Positions 1 through 8,517 of a stretch of DNA of 35,455 nucleotides are shown here, in pieces. The stretch's first letter is position 1. Every line of letters starts with the position of its first letter. The stretch covers positions 1 to 35,455 of the forward strand of contig DKMK01000105.1 of assembly GCA_002469545.1 (NCBI GenBank), written 5' to 3'. The notes beneath the pieces are model-generated. The model was not told the origin of the DNA. It searched no databases and saw only the letters and a list, made by a program, of their open reading frames with translations. The DNA comes from Rhodobacterales bacterium UBA7416 (lineage in GTDB: Bacteria > Pseudomonadota > Alphaproteobacteria > Rhodobacterales > Rhodobacteraceae). The translations under genes were made by a program, and so were the position numbers.

Positions 1-824
1 ACGATCACTTTGGAATCTTTCATGCCAGCCAAGTGTTGGATGGCGCCAGAGATGCCGCAGGCGATGTATAGGTCAGGGGCAACAACTTTGCCTGTTTGAC
101 CCACTTGCCAATCATTCGGTGCGTAGCCTGAATCCACGGCCGCGCGTGATGCGCCGACTGCGGCGTTCAATTTGTCGGCCAATGCTTCGATGATTTTGAA
201 GCTTTCTTCGGAACCAACGCCACGGCCACCTGATACAACGATTTTCGCTGATGTCAGTTCTGGACGATCTGATGTTTGAACCTTGTCTTCAACCCATTCG
301 GAAAGACCCGGGTTTGCAACAGCTGCGATTGATTCCACAGATGCAGAACCTGTTTCACCAGCCGCGTCAAAACCAGCAGTCCGCACAGAAAGAACTTTCT
401 TAGCGTCGCTTGATTTAACGGTTTGGATTGCGTTACCCGCGTAGATTGGGCGTTCAAACGTGTCGGCGTCAACAACGCCTGTTACGTCTGTGATCACCAT
501 GGCGTCCAACAATGCTGCCACGCGTGGCAGGATGTTTTTTGCGCTTGATGTGGCAGGGGCCGCGATGTGATCGTAATCACCAGCCAATGACACGATCAGA
601 TCAGCCGTTGGTTCAGCCAATCCGTTGCCGTATGCGGCATCGTCTGCACAAAGTACCTTGGCAACACCGTCTAGTGTAGCAGCGGCCTTAGCGGCATCGC
701 CACATCCAGCAGATGCACAAAGAACAGTTACATCACCCAAACCAGCAACAGCATTCAATGCTTTGCCTGTTTGGTCCATTGAGATTTCGCCACCAATGAT
801 TTCTGCTAATAGTAATACAGCCAT
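1..824 (-). CDS. etfA: Electron transfer flavoprotein alpha subunit (3' end beyond the window)
   Basis: This is the FAD-binding large subunit of ETF, which takes electrons from acyl-CoA and other flavin dehydrogenases and passes them to ETF:ubiquinone oxidoreductase. About 274 codons are present. The start is MAVLLLAEIIGG, and the C-terminal FAD domain shows SGGRGVGSEESF, the SGYAPNDWQVGQTGK stretch and CGISGAIQHLAGM, all typical of EtfA. Roughly the last 30-40 residues of a normal ~308-residue protein lie off the left edge. Its ATG shares one base with the TAA of etfB (TAATG), so translation is very likely coupled and the two form one heterodimer operon. Seen directly: motifs and overlap. 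Inferred: partner dehydrogenases. Confidence 0.96.
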   Translation of the reverse strand, partial: MAVLLLAEIIGGEISMDQTGKALNAVAGLGDVTVLCASAGCGDAAKAAATLDGVAKVLCADDAAYGNGLAEPTADLIVSLAGDYDHIAAPATSSAKNILPRVAALLDAMVITDVTGVVDADTFERPIYAGNAIQTVKSSDAKKVLSVRTAGFDAAGETGSASVESIAAVANPGLSEWVEDKVQTSDRPELTSAKIVVSGGRGVGSEESFKIIEALADKLNAAVGASRAAVDSGYAPNDWQVGQTGKVVAPDLYIACGISGAIQHLAGMKDSKVI

Positions 825-1585
825 TAGATTACTCCTGCTTCGTCTTTAAGTTTCGCGATCAATTCAGCAACATCAGCCACTTTAACGCCAGCGGCGCGCT
901 CAGCAGGTTCTGTTGTTGAAACAACAGTCAAACGAGGTGTTACATCAACGCCCAGATCAGCGGCGGATTTGATATCCATCGGCTTTTTCTTGGCTTTCAT
1001 AATGTTTGGCAATGATGCGTAACGTGGTTCGTTCAAACGCAAATCAACAGTTACGATCGCTGGCATTTTCACCTTGATCGTTTGAAGACCGCCGTCGACT
1101 TCGCGTGTTACTGTTGCGCTGTCACCGTCAACTTCTAATTCAGATGCATATGTTGCTTGTGACCAACCCAGAAGGGCTGACAACATTTGGCCAGTGGCGT
1201 TCATGTCGTTATCGATTGCTTGTTTACCCGCAAGAACCAAACCTGGTTGTTCTTCGTCGATCACTGCTTTTAGCAATTTTGCAACTGCCAACGGTTCGAT
1301 GTCGTTGTGAACGTCATCAGTTGCTTCGATCAGGATTGCGCGGTCTGCGCCCATAGCCAATGCTGTACGCAATGTCTCTTGGGACTGTTTCACACCGATG
1401 GATACAGCGACGATTTCATCAGCTTTACCAGCTTCTTTCAGGCGAATCGCTTGTTCTACTGCGATTTCGTCGAATGGGTTCATCGACATTTTAACATTGG
1501 CGAGATCAACACCGCTTCCGTCCGCTTTTACGCGTACTTTCACGTTATAATCAATCACGCGTTTGACAGGTACTAAAACCTTCAT
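824..1585 (-). CDS. etfB: Electron transfer flavoprotein beta subunit
   Basis: This is the AMP-binding small subunit of ETF, cytoplasmic partner of EtfA in fatty-acid and amino-acid oxidation. At 253 residues it has the normal family length. It begins MKVLVPVKRVIDYNVKVRVK and carries the signature-like VDLRLNEPRYASLPNIMKAKKK near residues 180-200. The ATG is preceded by AGGAGAACGCAA, a good Shine-Dalgarno site. Upstream lies about 190 bp before the adenosyltransferase stop. That is enough for its own promoter, but I could not fix a convincing -35/-10 pair there. Confidence 0.97.
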   Translation of the reverse strand: MKVLVPVKRVIDYNVKVRVKADGSGVDLANVKMSMNPFDEIAVEQAIRLKEAGKADEIVAVSIGVKQSQETLRTALAMGADRAILIEATDDVHNDIEPLAVAKLLKAVIDEEQPGLVLAGKQAIDNDMNATGQMLSALLGWSQATYASELEVDGDSATVTREVDGGLQTIKVKMPAIVTVDLRLNEPRYASLPNIMKAKKKPMDIKSAADLGVDVTPRLTVVSTTEPAERAAGVKVADVAELIAKLKDEAGVI

Positions 1586-1773
1586 TTGCGTTCTCCTAGA
1601 TATGCGGGGGATTGACCCGCGGGAATTCCTATGATTCTTGTAACTGTCTTATAAACCTCCGAAAAGTGTAAAGTAGACAGTTTATATGCTTAATACGCCG
1701 CGTCAGTGCAAAAGTTCCATGCATTTTCGCAATCAAGATTTTTTTCTGTTTTTTGAAAACGACTTTTCAGAAA

Positions 1774-2346
1774 CTATCTGTTTGCACCGGGCACCCAAAG
1801 TACATCATCGGCGCCGTTGTCGTTGGCAACACGGCCCGCGACGAAGAACCAATCTGAGAGACGGTTTAGGTATTTAACGGCGTCAGGATTTACGTCTTCG
1901 ACGCCAGCCAAATCGACACACAAGCGTTCTGCGCGCCGCGATACTGTACGGCACAGATGCATGTGTGCGGCCAAGGCTGTTCCACCTGGCAGAATGAAAC
2001 TTTTCAATGTGGAAAGGTTGGCATTCATCGTGTCGATTTCAGATTCTAAGCGATCCACTTGGGACGCGACGATGCGCAATGGTGGATATTCGGAATCAGC
2101 GTCCTTGGCCATGTTCGGGCGGCAAAGATCAGCGCCCAGATCAAACAAGTCATTTTGGATCATGGCCAGCGCCGCATCCATGTCGTCTGTTGCATGTAAA
2201 CGCGCCAAACCGACCGTGGCGTTGGTTTCATCCACTGTACCGTAGGCGTTAACGCGTGTGGATTGTTTGCCAACGCGTTCGCCGTTACCCAGTGCGGTTT
2301 GCCCAGCGTCACCTGTACGTGTGTAGATTTTGTTTAGTGTGACCAT
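1774..2346 (-). CDS. PduO-type ATP:cob(I)alamin adenosyltransferase
   Basis: The enzyme transfers the adenosyl group of ATP to cob(I)alamin, making adenosylcobalamin for B12-dependent mutases such as methylmalonyl-CoA mutase. The 190-residue protein starts with the ATP-binding motif IYTRTGDAGQTALGNGERVGK, followed by the YGTVDETNA stretch. The C-terminal half contains FILPGGTALAAHMHLCRTVSRRAER, the cofactor-binding helix of the PduO/MMAB family (not the CobA/BtuR family). The start lies 4 bp after the stop of the two-helix membrane protein, whose last codons supply a G-rich ribosome site. This neighbour order with etfBA is familiar from Rhodobacterales. Confidence 0.93.
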   Translation of the reverse strand: MVTLNKIYTRTGDAGQTALGNGERVGKQSTRVNAYGTVDETNATVGLARLHATDDMDAALAMIQNDLFDLGADLCRPNMAKDADSEYPPLRIVASQVDRLESEIDTMNANLSTLKSFILPGGTALAAHMHLCRTVSRRAERLCVDLAGVEDVNPDAVKYLNRLSDWFFVAGRVANDNGADDVLWVPGANR

Positions 2347-2350
2347 CGAT

Positions 2351-2545
2351 TTAGCCCCCGCGCAATGCGATGAACAACAAAATCAAAACGATGGCTACGG
2401 CCTGTAGGCCGATCCGCCAGCGCATCAATTTGTTGGCATATTTTTTGTTGAATTCACCGCCTGTGGCAAATCCACCAAGGCCGATCATCAAAACGATCAC
2501 TACGGCCAAAATTGCAACGACGACGAGTAAGTATAGCGGGTCCAT
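2351..2545 (-). CDS. Small two-helix membrane protein (HIG1-like, twin transmembrane)
   Basis: A 64-residue protein with two hydrophobic helices, about residues 4-25 and 45-61. They are separated by a short loop, FATGGEFNKKYANKLMRWR, whose basic residues and RW pair recall the HIG1/hypoxia-induced family. In that family such proteins associate with respiratory complexes, but no function can be read here. The start has AAGGAG nine bases upstream. It lies between an SDR and the cobalamin adenosyltransferase, 16 bp and 4 bp away, so it is probably co-transcribed with both. Confidence 0.8.
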   Translation of the reverse strand: MDPLYLLVVVAILAVVIVLMIGLGGFATGGEFNKKYANKLMRWRIGLQAVAIVLILLFIALRGG

Positions 2546-2561
2546 ATCAATGGCTCCTTTG

Positions 2562-3395
2562 TTAGAGTCGGCTTAGTATTCTGTCCAATGCGCGCGTGGT
2601 CAACAGGCGTTTCAGCACACCAACGACGTGAGTTGGAATGGTCACGTAATAACGCGGACGGGGACGACGAGATTCCAATGCATGGATCAACTTTTTAGTG
2701 ACAGCTGATGGCGGGAGTTCACCGGGGTCTGGATCACCTGCCTGTGCATAAAGGCGAGGCATGAATGCTTTTTCGTAATACGATTTGCGCGGTGAGTTTT
2801 TCCAGTCGATCCAGCGTTCGAAATGTGGCTGTGATTTTTTGCGAATGTCTGTGGTAATCGGACCCGGTTCAATCAAGATGATATCGATGGGCTGTGCGCG
2901 CAGTTCCATTCGTAAGGTATCGGTCAAACCTTCCATCGCGAATTTCGTAGCATTATATGCACCACGTGCGCGTAATGCGCCGATCCCTAAAACGGATGAA
3001 CAGTTGATAACACGGCCATGCCCCTGCGCCAGCATAGTTGGCAACAGTTGGTTGATAAGGTCAAAGTAGCCAAATAAATTGGCCTCGAATATTGCCCGAA
3101 ATGCGTCACGCGGAACGTCTTGGACCAAACCTGGAATGCCGTAAGCGCCGTTGTTGTAAAGGGCATCTAATGTACCGCCTGTACGCTTAAGGGTTTCTGC
3201 AACAGCGGATTTTATTGATGCTTCGTCTTCGTAATCAAGGGGGAAACTTTCTAAACCTTCGCCGATCAGGCGATCACAATCGGATTGTGCGCGACAGGTT
3301 GCAAAAACGCGCCATCCACGTTTTGCAAGCGTATGAGCCGCGTCATATCCGATGCCAGAAGAACATCCAGTAATGAGTATCGATTTTTGTGTCAT
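2562..3395 (-). CDS. Short-chain dehydrogenase/reductase (SDR)
   Basis: A classical NAD(P)-dependent SDR. The N-terminus has the Rossmann motif TGCSSGIG; NNGAYG replaces the usual NNAG. A catalytic serine region (NCSSVLG) is followed by YNATK (Tyr-x3-Lys). The C-terminal extension (~277 residues) resembles SDRs acting on lipids or retinol-like substrates, but the substrate cannot be predicted. I place the start at MTQKSILITG because GGGA lies nine bases upstream. An in-frame ATG five codons earlier (3410) would give 282 residues and contains that GGGA, so it is less likely. It is the first gene of the leftmost run and follows a terminator. Confidence 0.88.
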   Translation of the reverse strand: MTQKSILITGCSSGIGYDAAHTLAKRGWRVFATCRAQSDCDRLIGEGLESFPLDYEDEASIKSAVAETLKRTGGTLDALYNNGAYGIPGLVQDVPRDAFRAIFEANLFGYFDLINQLLPTMLAQGHGRVINCSSVLGIGALRARGAYNATKFAMEGLTDTLRMELRAQPIDIILIEPGPITTDIRKKSQPHFERWIDWKNSPRKSYYEKAFMPRLYAQAGDPDPGELPPSAVTKKLIHALESRRPRPRYYVTIPTHVVGVLKRLLTTRALDRILSRL

Positions 3396-3450
3396 TTTGT
3401 GCATTCCCATTTGGACGCACTAAACCCTGTGCGAGATAGGAATAAAAGCA

Positions 3451-3478
3451 AAAACGGGCGCTACGTTGCGCCCGTTTT
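3451..3478 (-). terminator. Intrinsic terminator of the secreted CxxCH gene
   Basis: A perfect 11-bp inverted repeat (AAAACGGGCGC / GCGCCCGTTTT) surrounds a 6-nt loop. On the minus strand it is followed by TGCTTTTATT. It lies 16 bp beyond the stop codon of the CxxCH-containing gene and before the SDR, so it separates the two transcription units. Confidence 0.85.
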
Positions 3479-3493
3479 AAGTGTTTTTGTATT

Positions 3494-4912
3494 TTATTCG
3501 AAAACGGAGCCGCGCGTAACGGCGTTGACGTTGTTGTCGGTCCAATATTGCACAGCATATTTGCCGTCTTGGGATTGCGAACGCCATTCCACATAGTTCT
3601 GTATGGACTTCAACATTTGCATAGAAAAGTCGGTGGACACTGCGCGACCGGGATCAAATGCTTCGCCGTCTTTGAAGTTACGGAAATACCGCATCCATTC
3701 TTCGTCCGCTTTTTCGCCATTTTGGGGCATTTCAGCAGGGTTGAACGTTAGCATAATAGGCGACACAGCGGGGTATTGTCCCGTTGAGTGGCAAGACATA
3801 CAGCTGGAACCCGGATTATCAGCAGGTCCATCCAAACGACCAGCCCAGCCAAGGTGTTGTGCTGGCAAATCAGGCGAAGGATTGATAACCGTTTGTGTCA
3901 GTGTTTTGTTAAAGAACGTCGGGCTGTCAACGCTGGGCGTTTCGTTCAGATAGCCGATGTTGTTATCAGGATCGTTGCCCCACATGACGCCAACCGGCAC
4001 CAAGTTGCACCATTTTTTCCCATCGCCAGCATATTGTTCACAGGCTGCTGAGTAATCATGTTTCGCGGGCAAATTACCGTTATAGGCAAACGTACCAAAG
4101 ACCCAGCCCGCAGAATCAACTGCGCGGCTATCTTTGACCATAATGTCCATTTGCAGCAGGTTGATTTTCTGCGTTGAACGGGTCTTATCTGTTGAGCATT
4201 TAAGGTACGAAGGAGATGAAGGTACATCGCAATTGTACATGTAGGCATTCCACTGCAGTGGGTTCGTTAAATATCCAACCTGTGTATCGTCCAGCACTGT
4301 GAACAAAAATTTACCCACGATCGTGCCTTCTGGGAAACCTTCGCCAGCGATCAGGCTGCTTAAATCGGGACCTTGATCAGCACTTGGCCATACTTTGCCA
4401 AAAGTCAGACCACCCGGGCCGTTATAGAAACCAACCGCATAAGCATAAGAGGAGTCTGTTTGTGTCTTATCCAAAACGTTCGCCGATAGCGGGCCTTCGC
4501 GGGTTAAACCATGATAACCTTCGCGGCCCAATGATCCCCAATGTTGCCAAGGTGCATGATACCAATCACGATTATTCGTATTCAGGTGTAGATCGAAGTC
4601 ACGCTCAACGTCACCACCGCGAATGTTGCCTTCGAAAATGTAATCACGTACGGCGACCGCATAGTTGATGGAATCACCCATGAAATCCATTTGTAAGATG
4701 TCTTGAGCGCCTTGATCCAAGGCAGGCATTGTCGTTGGATATTGATCTGCAAGGACAAAAACAGGGCCGGTATATTGCCCATCTCCTGTTCCCGGATCTT
4801 CCATATAGCCAAAATCTGGAAAACCAATGATTGGCTCTACTTGAAAATTCTGCGCAACTGCCGCGCTGGTCAACATTGTACATGTCACACCAATTGAAAT
4901 TAGACGTTTCAT
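3494..4912 (-). CDS. Secreted protein with a single c-type heme motif, family not recognised
   Basis: A 472-residue exported protein. Residues 1-20 form a signal peptide ending AVA|Q. Near the C-terminus, CMSCH (371-375) is a canonical covalent heme-c motif in the context DNPGSSCMSCHSTGQYP, with several downstream Met residues (for example MQML) that might supply the sixth ligand. The long N-terminal part is rich in W, Y, D and G (a GYMEDPGTGDGQ stretch, HAPWQHWGSLGREG) and contains CDVPSSPSYLKC, a possible disulfide. I do not recognise that domain. The start follows GGGGGATTAA. It is monocistronic: terminator below, ~90 bp above. It is probably a periplasmic monoheme electron-transfer or oxidoreductase-type protein; partner unknown. 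Confidence 0.85.
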   Translation of the reverse strand: MKRLISIGVTCTMLTSAAVAQNFQVEPIIGFPDFGYMEDPGTGDGQYTGPVFVLADQYPTTMPALDQGAQDILQMDFMGDSINYAVAVRDYIFEGNIRGGDVERDFDLHLNTNNRDWYHAPWQHWGSLGREGYHGLTREGPLSANVLDKTQTDSSYAYAVGFYNGPGGLTFGKVWPSADQGPDLSSLIAGEGFPEGTIVGKFLFTVLDDTQVGYLTNPLQWNAYMYNCDVPSSPSYLKCSTDKTRSTQKINLLQMDIMVKDSRAVDSAGWVFGTFAYNGNLPAKHDYSAACEQYAGDGKKWCNLVPVGVMWGNDPDNNIGYLNETPSVDSPTFFNKTLTQTVINPSPDLPAQHLGWAGRLDGPADNPGSSCMSCHSTGQYPAVSPIMLTFNPAEMPQNGEKADEEWMRYFRNFKDGEAFDPGRAVSTDFSMQMLKSIQNYVEWRSQSQDGKYAVQYWTDNNVNAVTRGSVFE

Positions 4913-5002
4913 TTAATCCCCCAAAAGTTAATACACTTTTAGGTTGTTACTTAATTTTGTTTAAATCAAGAAGAATATTTAGCGAAAGAGTGATAATTAC
5001 TT

Positions 5003-5503
5003 CTATTTAAGCTCACTTGGAATTGCAAAGGCGCGGCAATTGCCGATTCCAAATGTGACCTCATCCCAATTTTTGATATCGAAATCTACAACGGTGGTCG
5101 CCCCTGACGGGTATCCAAAAAAGCGTAGGTGTTCAGGCGATGTTTCGCAAATACGTTCTGCGAACTCGCCGATACCGGGGTTGTGTGCAGTTAACAAAAC
5201 AGTGTCGCCGGTGGCTTTCGACAGGAATGTTAGTATCTGTTCAGGAGAGCTGTGGTACAGGCCACTTTCGTAGCTGACGGGGGCGTTGCAATTCAGGGCG
5301 TCGGCCAGACCGGCCCATGTTTCGATACAGCGCTTTGCTGTGGATGAAAGGACTTGGTCAGGAATGAAATTTTGTTCCAGCAACCAAGCACCGATTAGTT
5401 CGCATCCTTCGCGCCCACGATCGCACAAGCTGCGGTCGTGATCGGTACTGTTCAAGCTATCCCAACTGGATTTCTGGTGACGTGTCAGAATAAGACGTTT
5501 CAT
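5003..5503 (-). CDS. SixA-like histidine phosphatase
   Basis: Histidine phosphatase superfamily, SixA-type, 166 residues. The phosphoacceptor motif TRHQKS (residues 7-12) replaces the usual LRHAKS. The remaining core is present: an R in RSLCDRGREG, STAKRCIETW, and the second histidine in LLTAHNPGIGEF (residues ~102-113). E. coli SixA dephosphorylates phosphohistidine of signalling and PTS-related proteins; the substrate here is unknown. The ATG overlaps the TGA of the upstream ferredoxin-like gene by 4 bp (ATGA), so it is the last gene of a desaturase-ferredoxin-phosphatase unit. Confidence 0.87.
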   Translation of the reverse strand: MKRLILTRHQKSSWDSLNSTDHDRSLCDRGREGCELIGAWLLEQNFIPDQVLSSTAKRCIETWAGLADALNCNAPVSYESGLYHSSPEQILTFLSKATGDTVLLTAHNPGIGEFAERICETSPEHLRFFGYPSGATTVVDFDIKNWDEVTFGIGNCRAFAIPSELK

Positions 5504-6144
5504 GTTTCCCCTTTGAACGCGCGCATGTGCAACATGTTATGCGATGCTTCGCGTTTTGGTGCAACTGAAACGGGGCAAGATGTGCGAATCTGGCATGCCT
5601 GTGTCATACAAGCCGCGCCTGCCGTGCTGTCCAAATAAGCGTGGCAGGTCGCAACGTCGTAACCGTTTTCTTTTGTGATGGCGGAAACAGGGCAGGCGGT
5701 TAAGCACGGCTGATCTATACATGTTTCACAGGGGGATGGTTTTGTCTGATCTGGCAGGTCAATAATCTGATCAAAGACAAGCGCACCGCGATAGCTGATC
5801 ATCATGCCGTATGTGTCATGCACTAACATGCCCAGTGGCGACGCAAAGGCGCGTCCCGACTGTTTGGCCCAGTCCAAAAATGGTTCGTACGGTGGACCAC
5901 CAAAGGGAAATTTTGGGCGGGCAGACATATCATCGGCCAATGCGGTTATTACCCGCGTTGACCAACGATCAATTGGGTTTGCCAAACCGTCTGCGTTTTC
6001 CGGACTGTCTGTAAAAACGCTCCAAAATGCGGTGCTAGGGCTCAGCAACACCAACGTTTTAACATCTGACGATACAGGGAGAAACGCACCTGAAACAGCC
6101 AAGCCATGTGGCGCGATAGTATCAGAAATCTGATCCAACATCAT
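5500..6144 (-). CDS. 4Fe-4S ferredoxin-like protein, QueG-like C-terminal arrangement
   Basis: About 214 residues. Eight cysteines lie in two groups near the C-terminus: C-x2-C-x4-C-x3-CP (CETCIDQPCLTACP, residues 139-152) and C167, C179, C184, C190-P. They can bind two [4Fe-4S] clusters. The stretch just before them (LVHDTYGMMISYRG, then a hydrophobic strand) resembles the corresponding part of epoxyqueuosine reductase QueG, but the protein is shorter and I would not call it QueG. I chose ATG at 6144 because it makes an ATGA overlap with the upstream hydroxylase gene, a pattern seen repeatedly here. ATG 6174 (224 residues) is possible. Neither has a strong ribosome site. Confidence 0.8.
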   Translation of the reverse strand: MMLDQISDTIAPHGLAVSGAFLPVSSDVKTLVLLSPSTAFWSVFTDSPENADGLANPIDRWSTRVITALADDMSARPKFPFGGPPYEPFLDWAKQSGRAFASPLGMLVHDTYGMMISYRGALVFDQIIDLPDQTKPSPCETCIDQPCLTACPVSAITKENGYDVATCHAYLDSTAGAACMTQACQIRTSCPVSVAPKREASHNMLHMRAFKGET

Positions 6145-6932
6145 TTTCTGCGAAACGGTAAGAGCAACGACCATGCGATCTTGGTTGGGCGATCATCCTG
6201 CCATTGCAAACCCAGTTTCATATCGGCATGCTCATCACGTGGTTGCGCAATATAGGTACCAAAAATGCGGTCCCAAATCGACAGGGCGAAACCATAGTTT
6301 GTATCGTGTTCATCGCGGTAGATCGAATGGTGGACGCGGTGCATATCGGGGGTGACTAATAATTTGCGCAAAATAGCATCAATGCTTTTGGAAAGCTTTA
6401 GGTTCGCATGATTAAACATGGCTGTACCGTTTAGGATAATTTCGAACGCGACGACGGCAACGGCAGCAGGGCCCAAAAGGTATACCACTGCAATTTTTAA
6501 CAACATGGAATAGGCGATTTCGATGGGGTGAAACCGAACCGCAGATGTGACATCCAAGTCGCGATCAGAGTGATGCACGCGGTGGAAGCGCCACAGAAAT
6601 GGAATTTTATGGCTGAGCAGATGTTGGAACCAAACCACGAAATCCAAGATTAAGACGGTCAGAATGATATCCAGCCACAGCGGTAAATCGATGATGTTGA
6701 ACAGACCCCAACCTTTGGTGTCTGCGTCTATTGCCGCGCCGACAGCCAACAGTGGCATCGCGATGCTCATCACATTCATCGTCAGTGTGTTTAACACCGT
6801 CATTATGCCATTGGTGATCCAACGACCCTGACGTGGGTGCACGCGTTGTTTGCGCGGGAGCAAAAATTCGGCGATGATGAGAACGGCAAGAATGCCCAGA
6901 AAAAAGGTTAGTCTGATGGTTGCTTCGTTCAT
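6141..6932 (-). CDS. Sterol desaturase / fatty acid hydroxylase family membrane protein
   Basis: A membrane-bound di-iron oxygenase family protein, 263 residues, with hydrophobic helices at about 8-25, 45-65, 85-103 and 135-170. The histidine boxes are clear: HLLSH (104-108), HRVHH (117-121), FNHANL near 173 and a final HRVHHS near 200. Family members hydroxylate or desaturate sterols, fatty acids or carotenoids; the substrate here is unknown. It is coupled to the ferredoxin-like gene by a 4-bp overlap, which fits a need for an iron-sulfur electron donor (inference). The start follows the argB stop by only 9 bp, so it may be read from the same message. Confidence 0.9.
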   Translation of the reverse strand: MNEATIRLTFFLGILAVLIIAEFLLPRKQRVHPRQGRWITNGIMTVLNTLTMNVMSIAMPLLAVGAAIDADTKGWGLFNIIDLPLWLDIILTVLILDFVVWFQHLLSHKIPFLWRFHRVHHSDRDLDVTSAVRFHPIEIAYSMLLKIAVVYLLGPAAVAVVAFEIILNGTAMFNHANLKLSKSIDAILRKLLVTPDMHRVHHSIYRDEHDTNYGFALSIWDRIFGTYIAQPRDEHADMKLGLQWQDDRPTKIAWSLLLPFRRK

Positions 6933-6941
6933 GTGTGTCCT

Positions 6942-7808
6942 TTAGGCGCGAATCATTGATCCTGCGCCGTGGTCTGTGAAAAGTTCCAACAAACATGCAT
7001 TAGGTGCACGCCCATCCATAATCACAACTGCGCGAACACCAGAATTAATGGCATCCAGCGCGGTTTGTGTTTTGGGAATCATACCACCAGCAATGACGCC
7101 GCTGTCGGTCATGGTATTGACCTGATCGGCCGAAAGGTTCGTTAAAACATCGCCCTCGCCATCTTTGACGCCTTCGACATCGGTCAGTAGCAACAAGCGA
7201 TCCGCTTGAAGCCCGCCTGCAATTGCGCCCGCAGCGGTATCGCCGTTGACGTTAAATGTTTCGCCCTGTTCGCCTGCACCCAGTGGAGCAATGACGGGGA
7301 TGAACCCGTTTTCGATAAGGGAATGAACGACTTCTGCATTTACGGCGATTGGATCACCGACCATGCCCAAACCACCGTCGGCTTGTTTGCAGATCAACAG
7401 ATCGGCGTCTTTGCCGGACAAACCAACCGCTTTGCCGCCTTGACCGTTGATTGCTTGGACGATGGTTTTATTGACCTTGCCAGACAGCACCATTTCAACA
7501 ACTTCGACCGTTTCAGGGGTGCTGATACGTTTGCCGTCTTTGAATTCTGTGGGGATTTCTAGCTTTTCCAGCATTGCATTGATCATAGGGCCGCCGCCGT
7601 GAACTATCACGGGTTTCAGGTTGCATTGGTGCATCAACACGATGTCACGTGCAAAGCTTTGCATGGCCTCATCGCTGGACATAGCATGGCCGCCCAACTT
7701 GATCACAATAATCGAACCGTCGTGACGTTGGATGTGTGGCAATGCTTCTGACAGCATCCGTGCTGTGGAAATAGAATCGCGTTTCATAGCCTGTGATTTC
7801 TCCATCAT
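6942..7808 (-). CDS. argB: Acetylglutamate kinase
   Basis: Catalyses ATP-dependent phosphorylation of N-acetylglutamate, the second step of arginine synthesis. At 288 residues it has the normal length. Visible motifs are IVIKLGGHAM (nucleotide binding), VHGGGPMIN, the NVNGDTAAGAIA stretch and GGMIPKTQTALDAI. Two adjacent ATG codons (7808 and 7805) follow an AAAGGGGG purine run, and either may be used. It lies between engB and the hydroxylase gene, part of the conserved yidC-MOSC-engB-argB run of Rhodobacterales. Confidence 0.97.
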   Translation of the reverse strand: MMEKSQAMKRDSISTARMLSEALPHIQRHDGSIIVIKLGGHAMSSDEAMQSFARDIVLMHQCNLKPVIVHGGGPMINAMLEKLEIPTEFKDGKRISTPETVEVVEMVLSGKVNKTIVQAINGQGGKAVGLSGKDADLLICKQADGGLGMVGDPIAVNAEVVHSLIENGFIPVIAPLGAGEQGETFNVNGDTAAGAIAGGLQADRLLLLTDVEGVKDGEGDVLTNLSADQVNTMTDSGVIAGGMIPKTQTALDAINSGVRAVVIMDGRAPNACLLELFTDHGAGSMIRA

Positions 7809-7866
7809 CCGACCCCCTTTGGTGTTGGGTTGGTTTTAGCGTGGAAAGCGAGGTTCGCCAAGGGGC

Positions 7867-8517
7867 CTAAACCAATGTGCGGATGATATGGCGCAGTGTT
7901 GCGATGCCTTCGCCTTTTTCGGACGATGTCAGGATGAATTCAGGATAAGCGGCAGGGTATTTTGACACAGCTTTGCCCGTGGCTTCGATTACCTTGTCCA
8001 GATCCACCTGCTTCATTTTGTCAGCCTTGGTTAACACGACTTGAAAAGTAACAGCAGAACGGCCCAACAAATCCATGATTTCTTCGTCCACTGGCTTTAC
8101 GCCATGGCGGCTGTCGATCAGCAAGAAAACGCGGCGCAATGATGCACGGCCTGACAAATATGCCTTAAGTAATGCTTGCCATTTTTTCACAACCGGCAGT
8201 GGCGCGTTTGCAAAACCATATCCTGGAACGTCGACCAAATAGTGACTTTCGTCCAGTGTGAAAAAGTTGATCTCTTGGGTGCGCCCTGGTGTGTTAGACG
8301 TACGTGCCAGTGATTTACGACCGGTCAGTGCATTGATCAGGCTGGATTTCCCGACGTTCGAACGTCCTGCAAAGCAGATTTCCATACGATCAGCGGGTGG
8401 CATACCGTCCATGGCAACCACACCTTTAAGAAAGTCGGTTGGTTGCGCAAATAAAAGACGACCTGCTTCGGCCTCTTCTGGGGTGGCATCTGGTGCGATT
8501 GTGTAATGAATTTCCAT
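7867..8517 (-). CDS. engB: Ribosome biogenesis GTP-binding protein EngB (YsxC/YihA)
   Basis: A small GTPase for large-subunit ribosome assembly, 216 residues. G1 GRSNVGKSSLINAL, G2-region NTPGRTQEINFF, G3 DVPGYGFA and G4 TKADKM are all present and spaced as in EngB/YsxC. The first ATG shares one base with the MOSC gene's TAA (TAATG), indicating coupled translation. A 58-bp gap separates it from argB. Confidence 0.97.
   Translation of the reverse strand: MEIHYTIAPDATPEEAEAGRLLFAQPTDFLKGVVAMDGMPPADRMEICFAGRSNVGKSSLINALTGRKSLARTSNTPGRTQEINFFTLDESHYLVDVPGYGFANAPLPVVKKWQALLKAYLSGRASLRRVFLLIDSRHGVKPVDEEIMDLLGRSAVTFQVVLTKADKMKQVDLDKVIEATGKAVSKYPAAYPEFILTSSEKGEGIATLRHIIRTLV

Noticed and set aside
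1750..1772. Terminator after the cobalamin adenosyltransferase gene
   Set aside because: Only a 6-bp TGAAAA/TTTTCA stem without a following T run on the minus strand.
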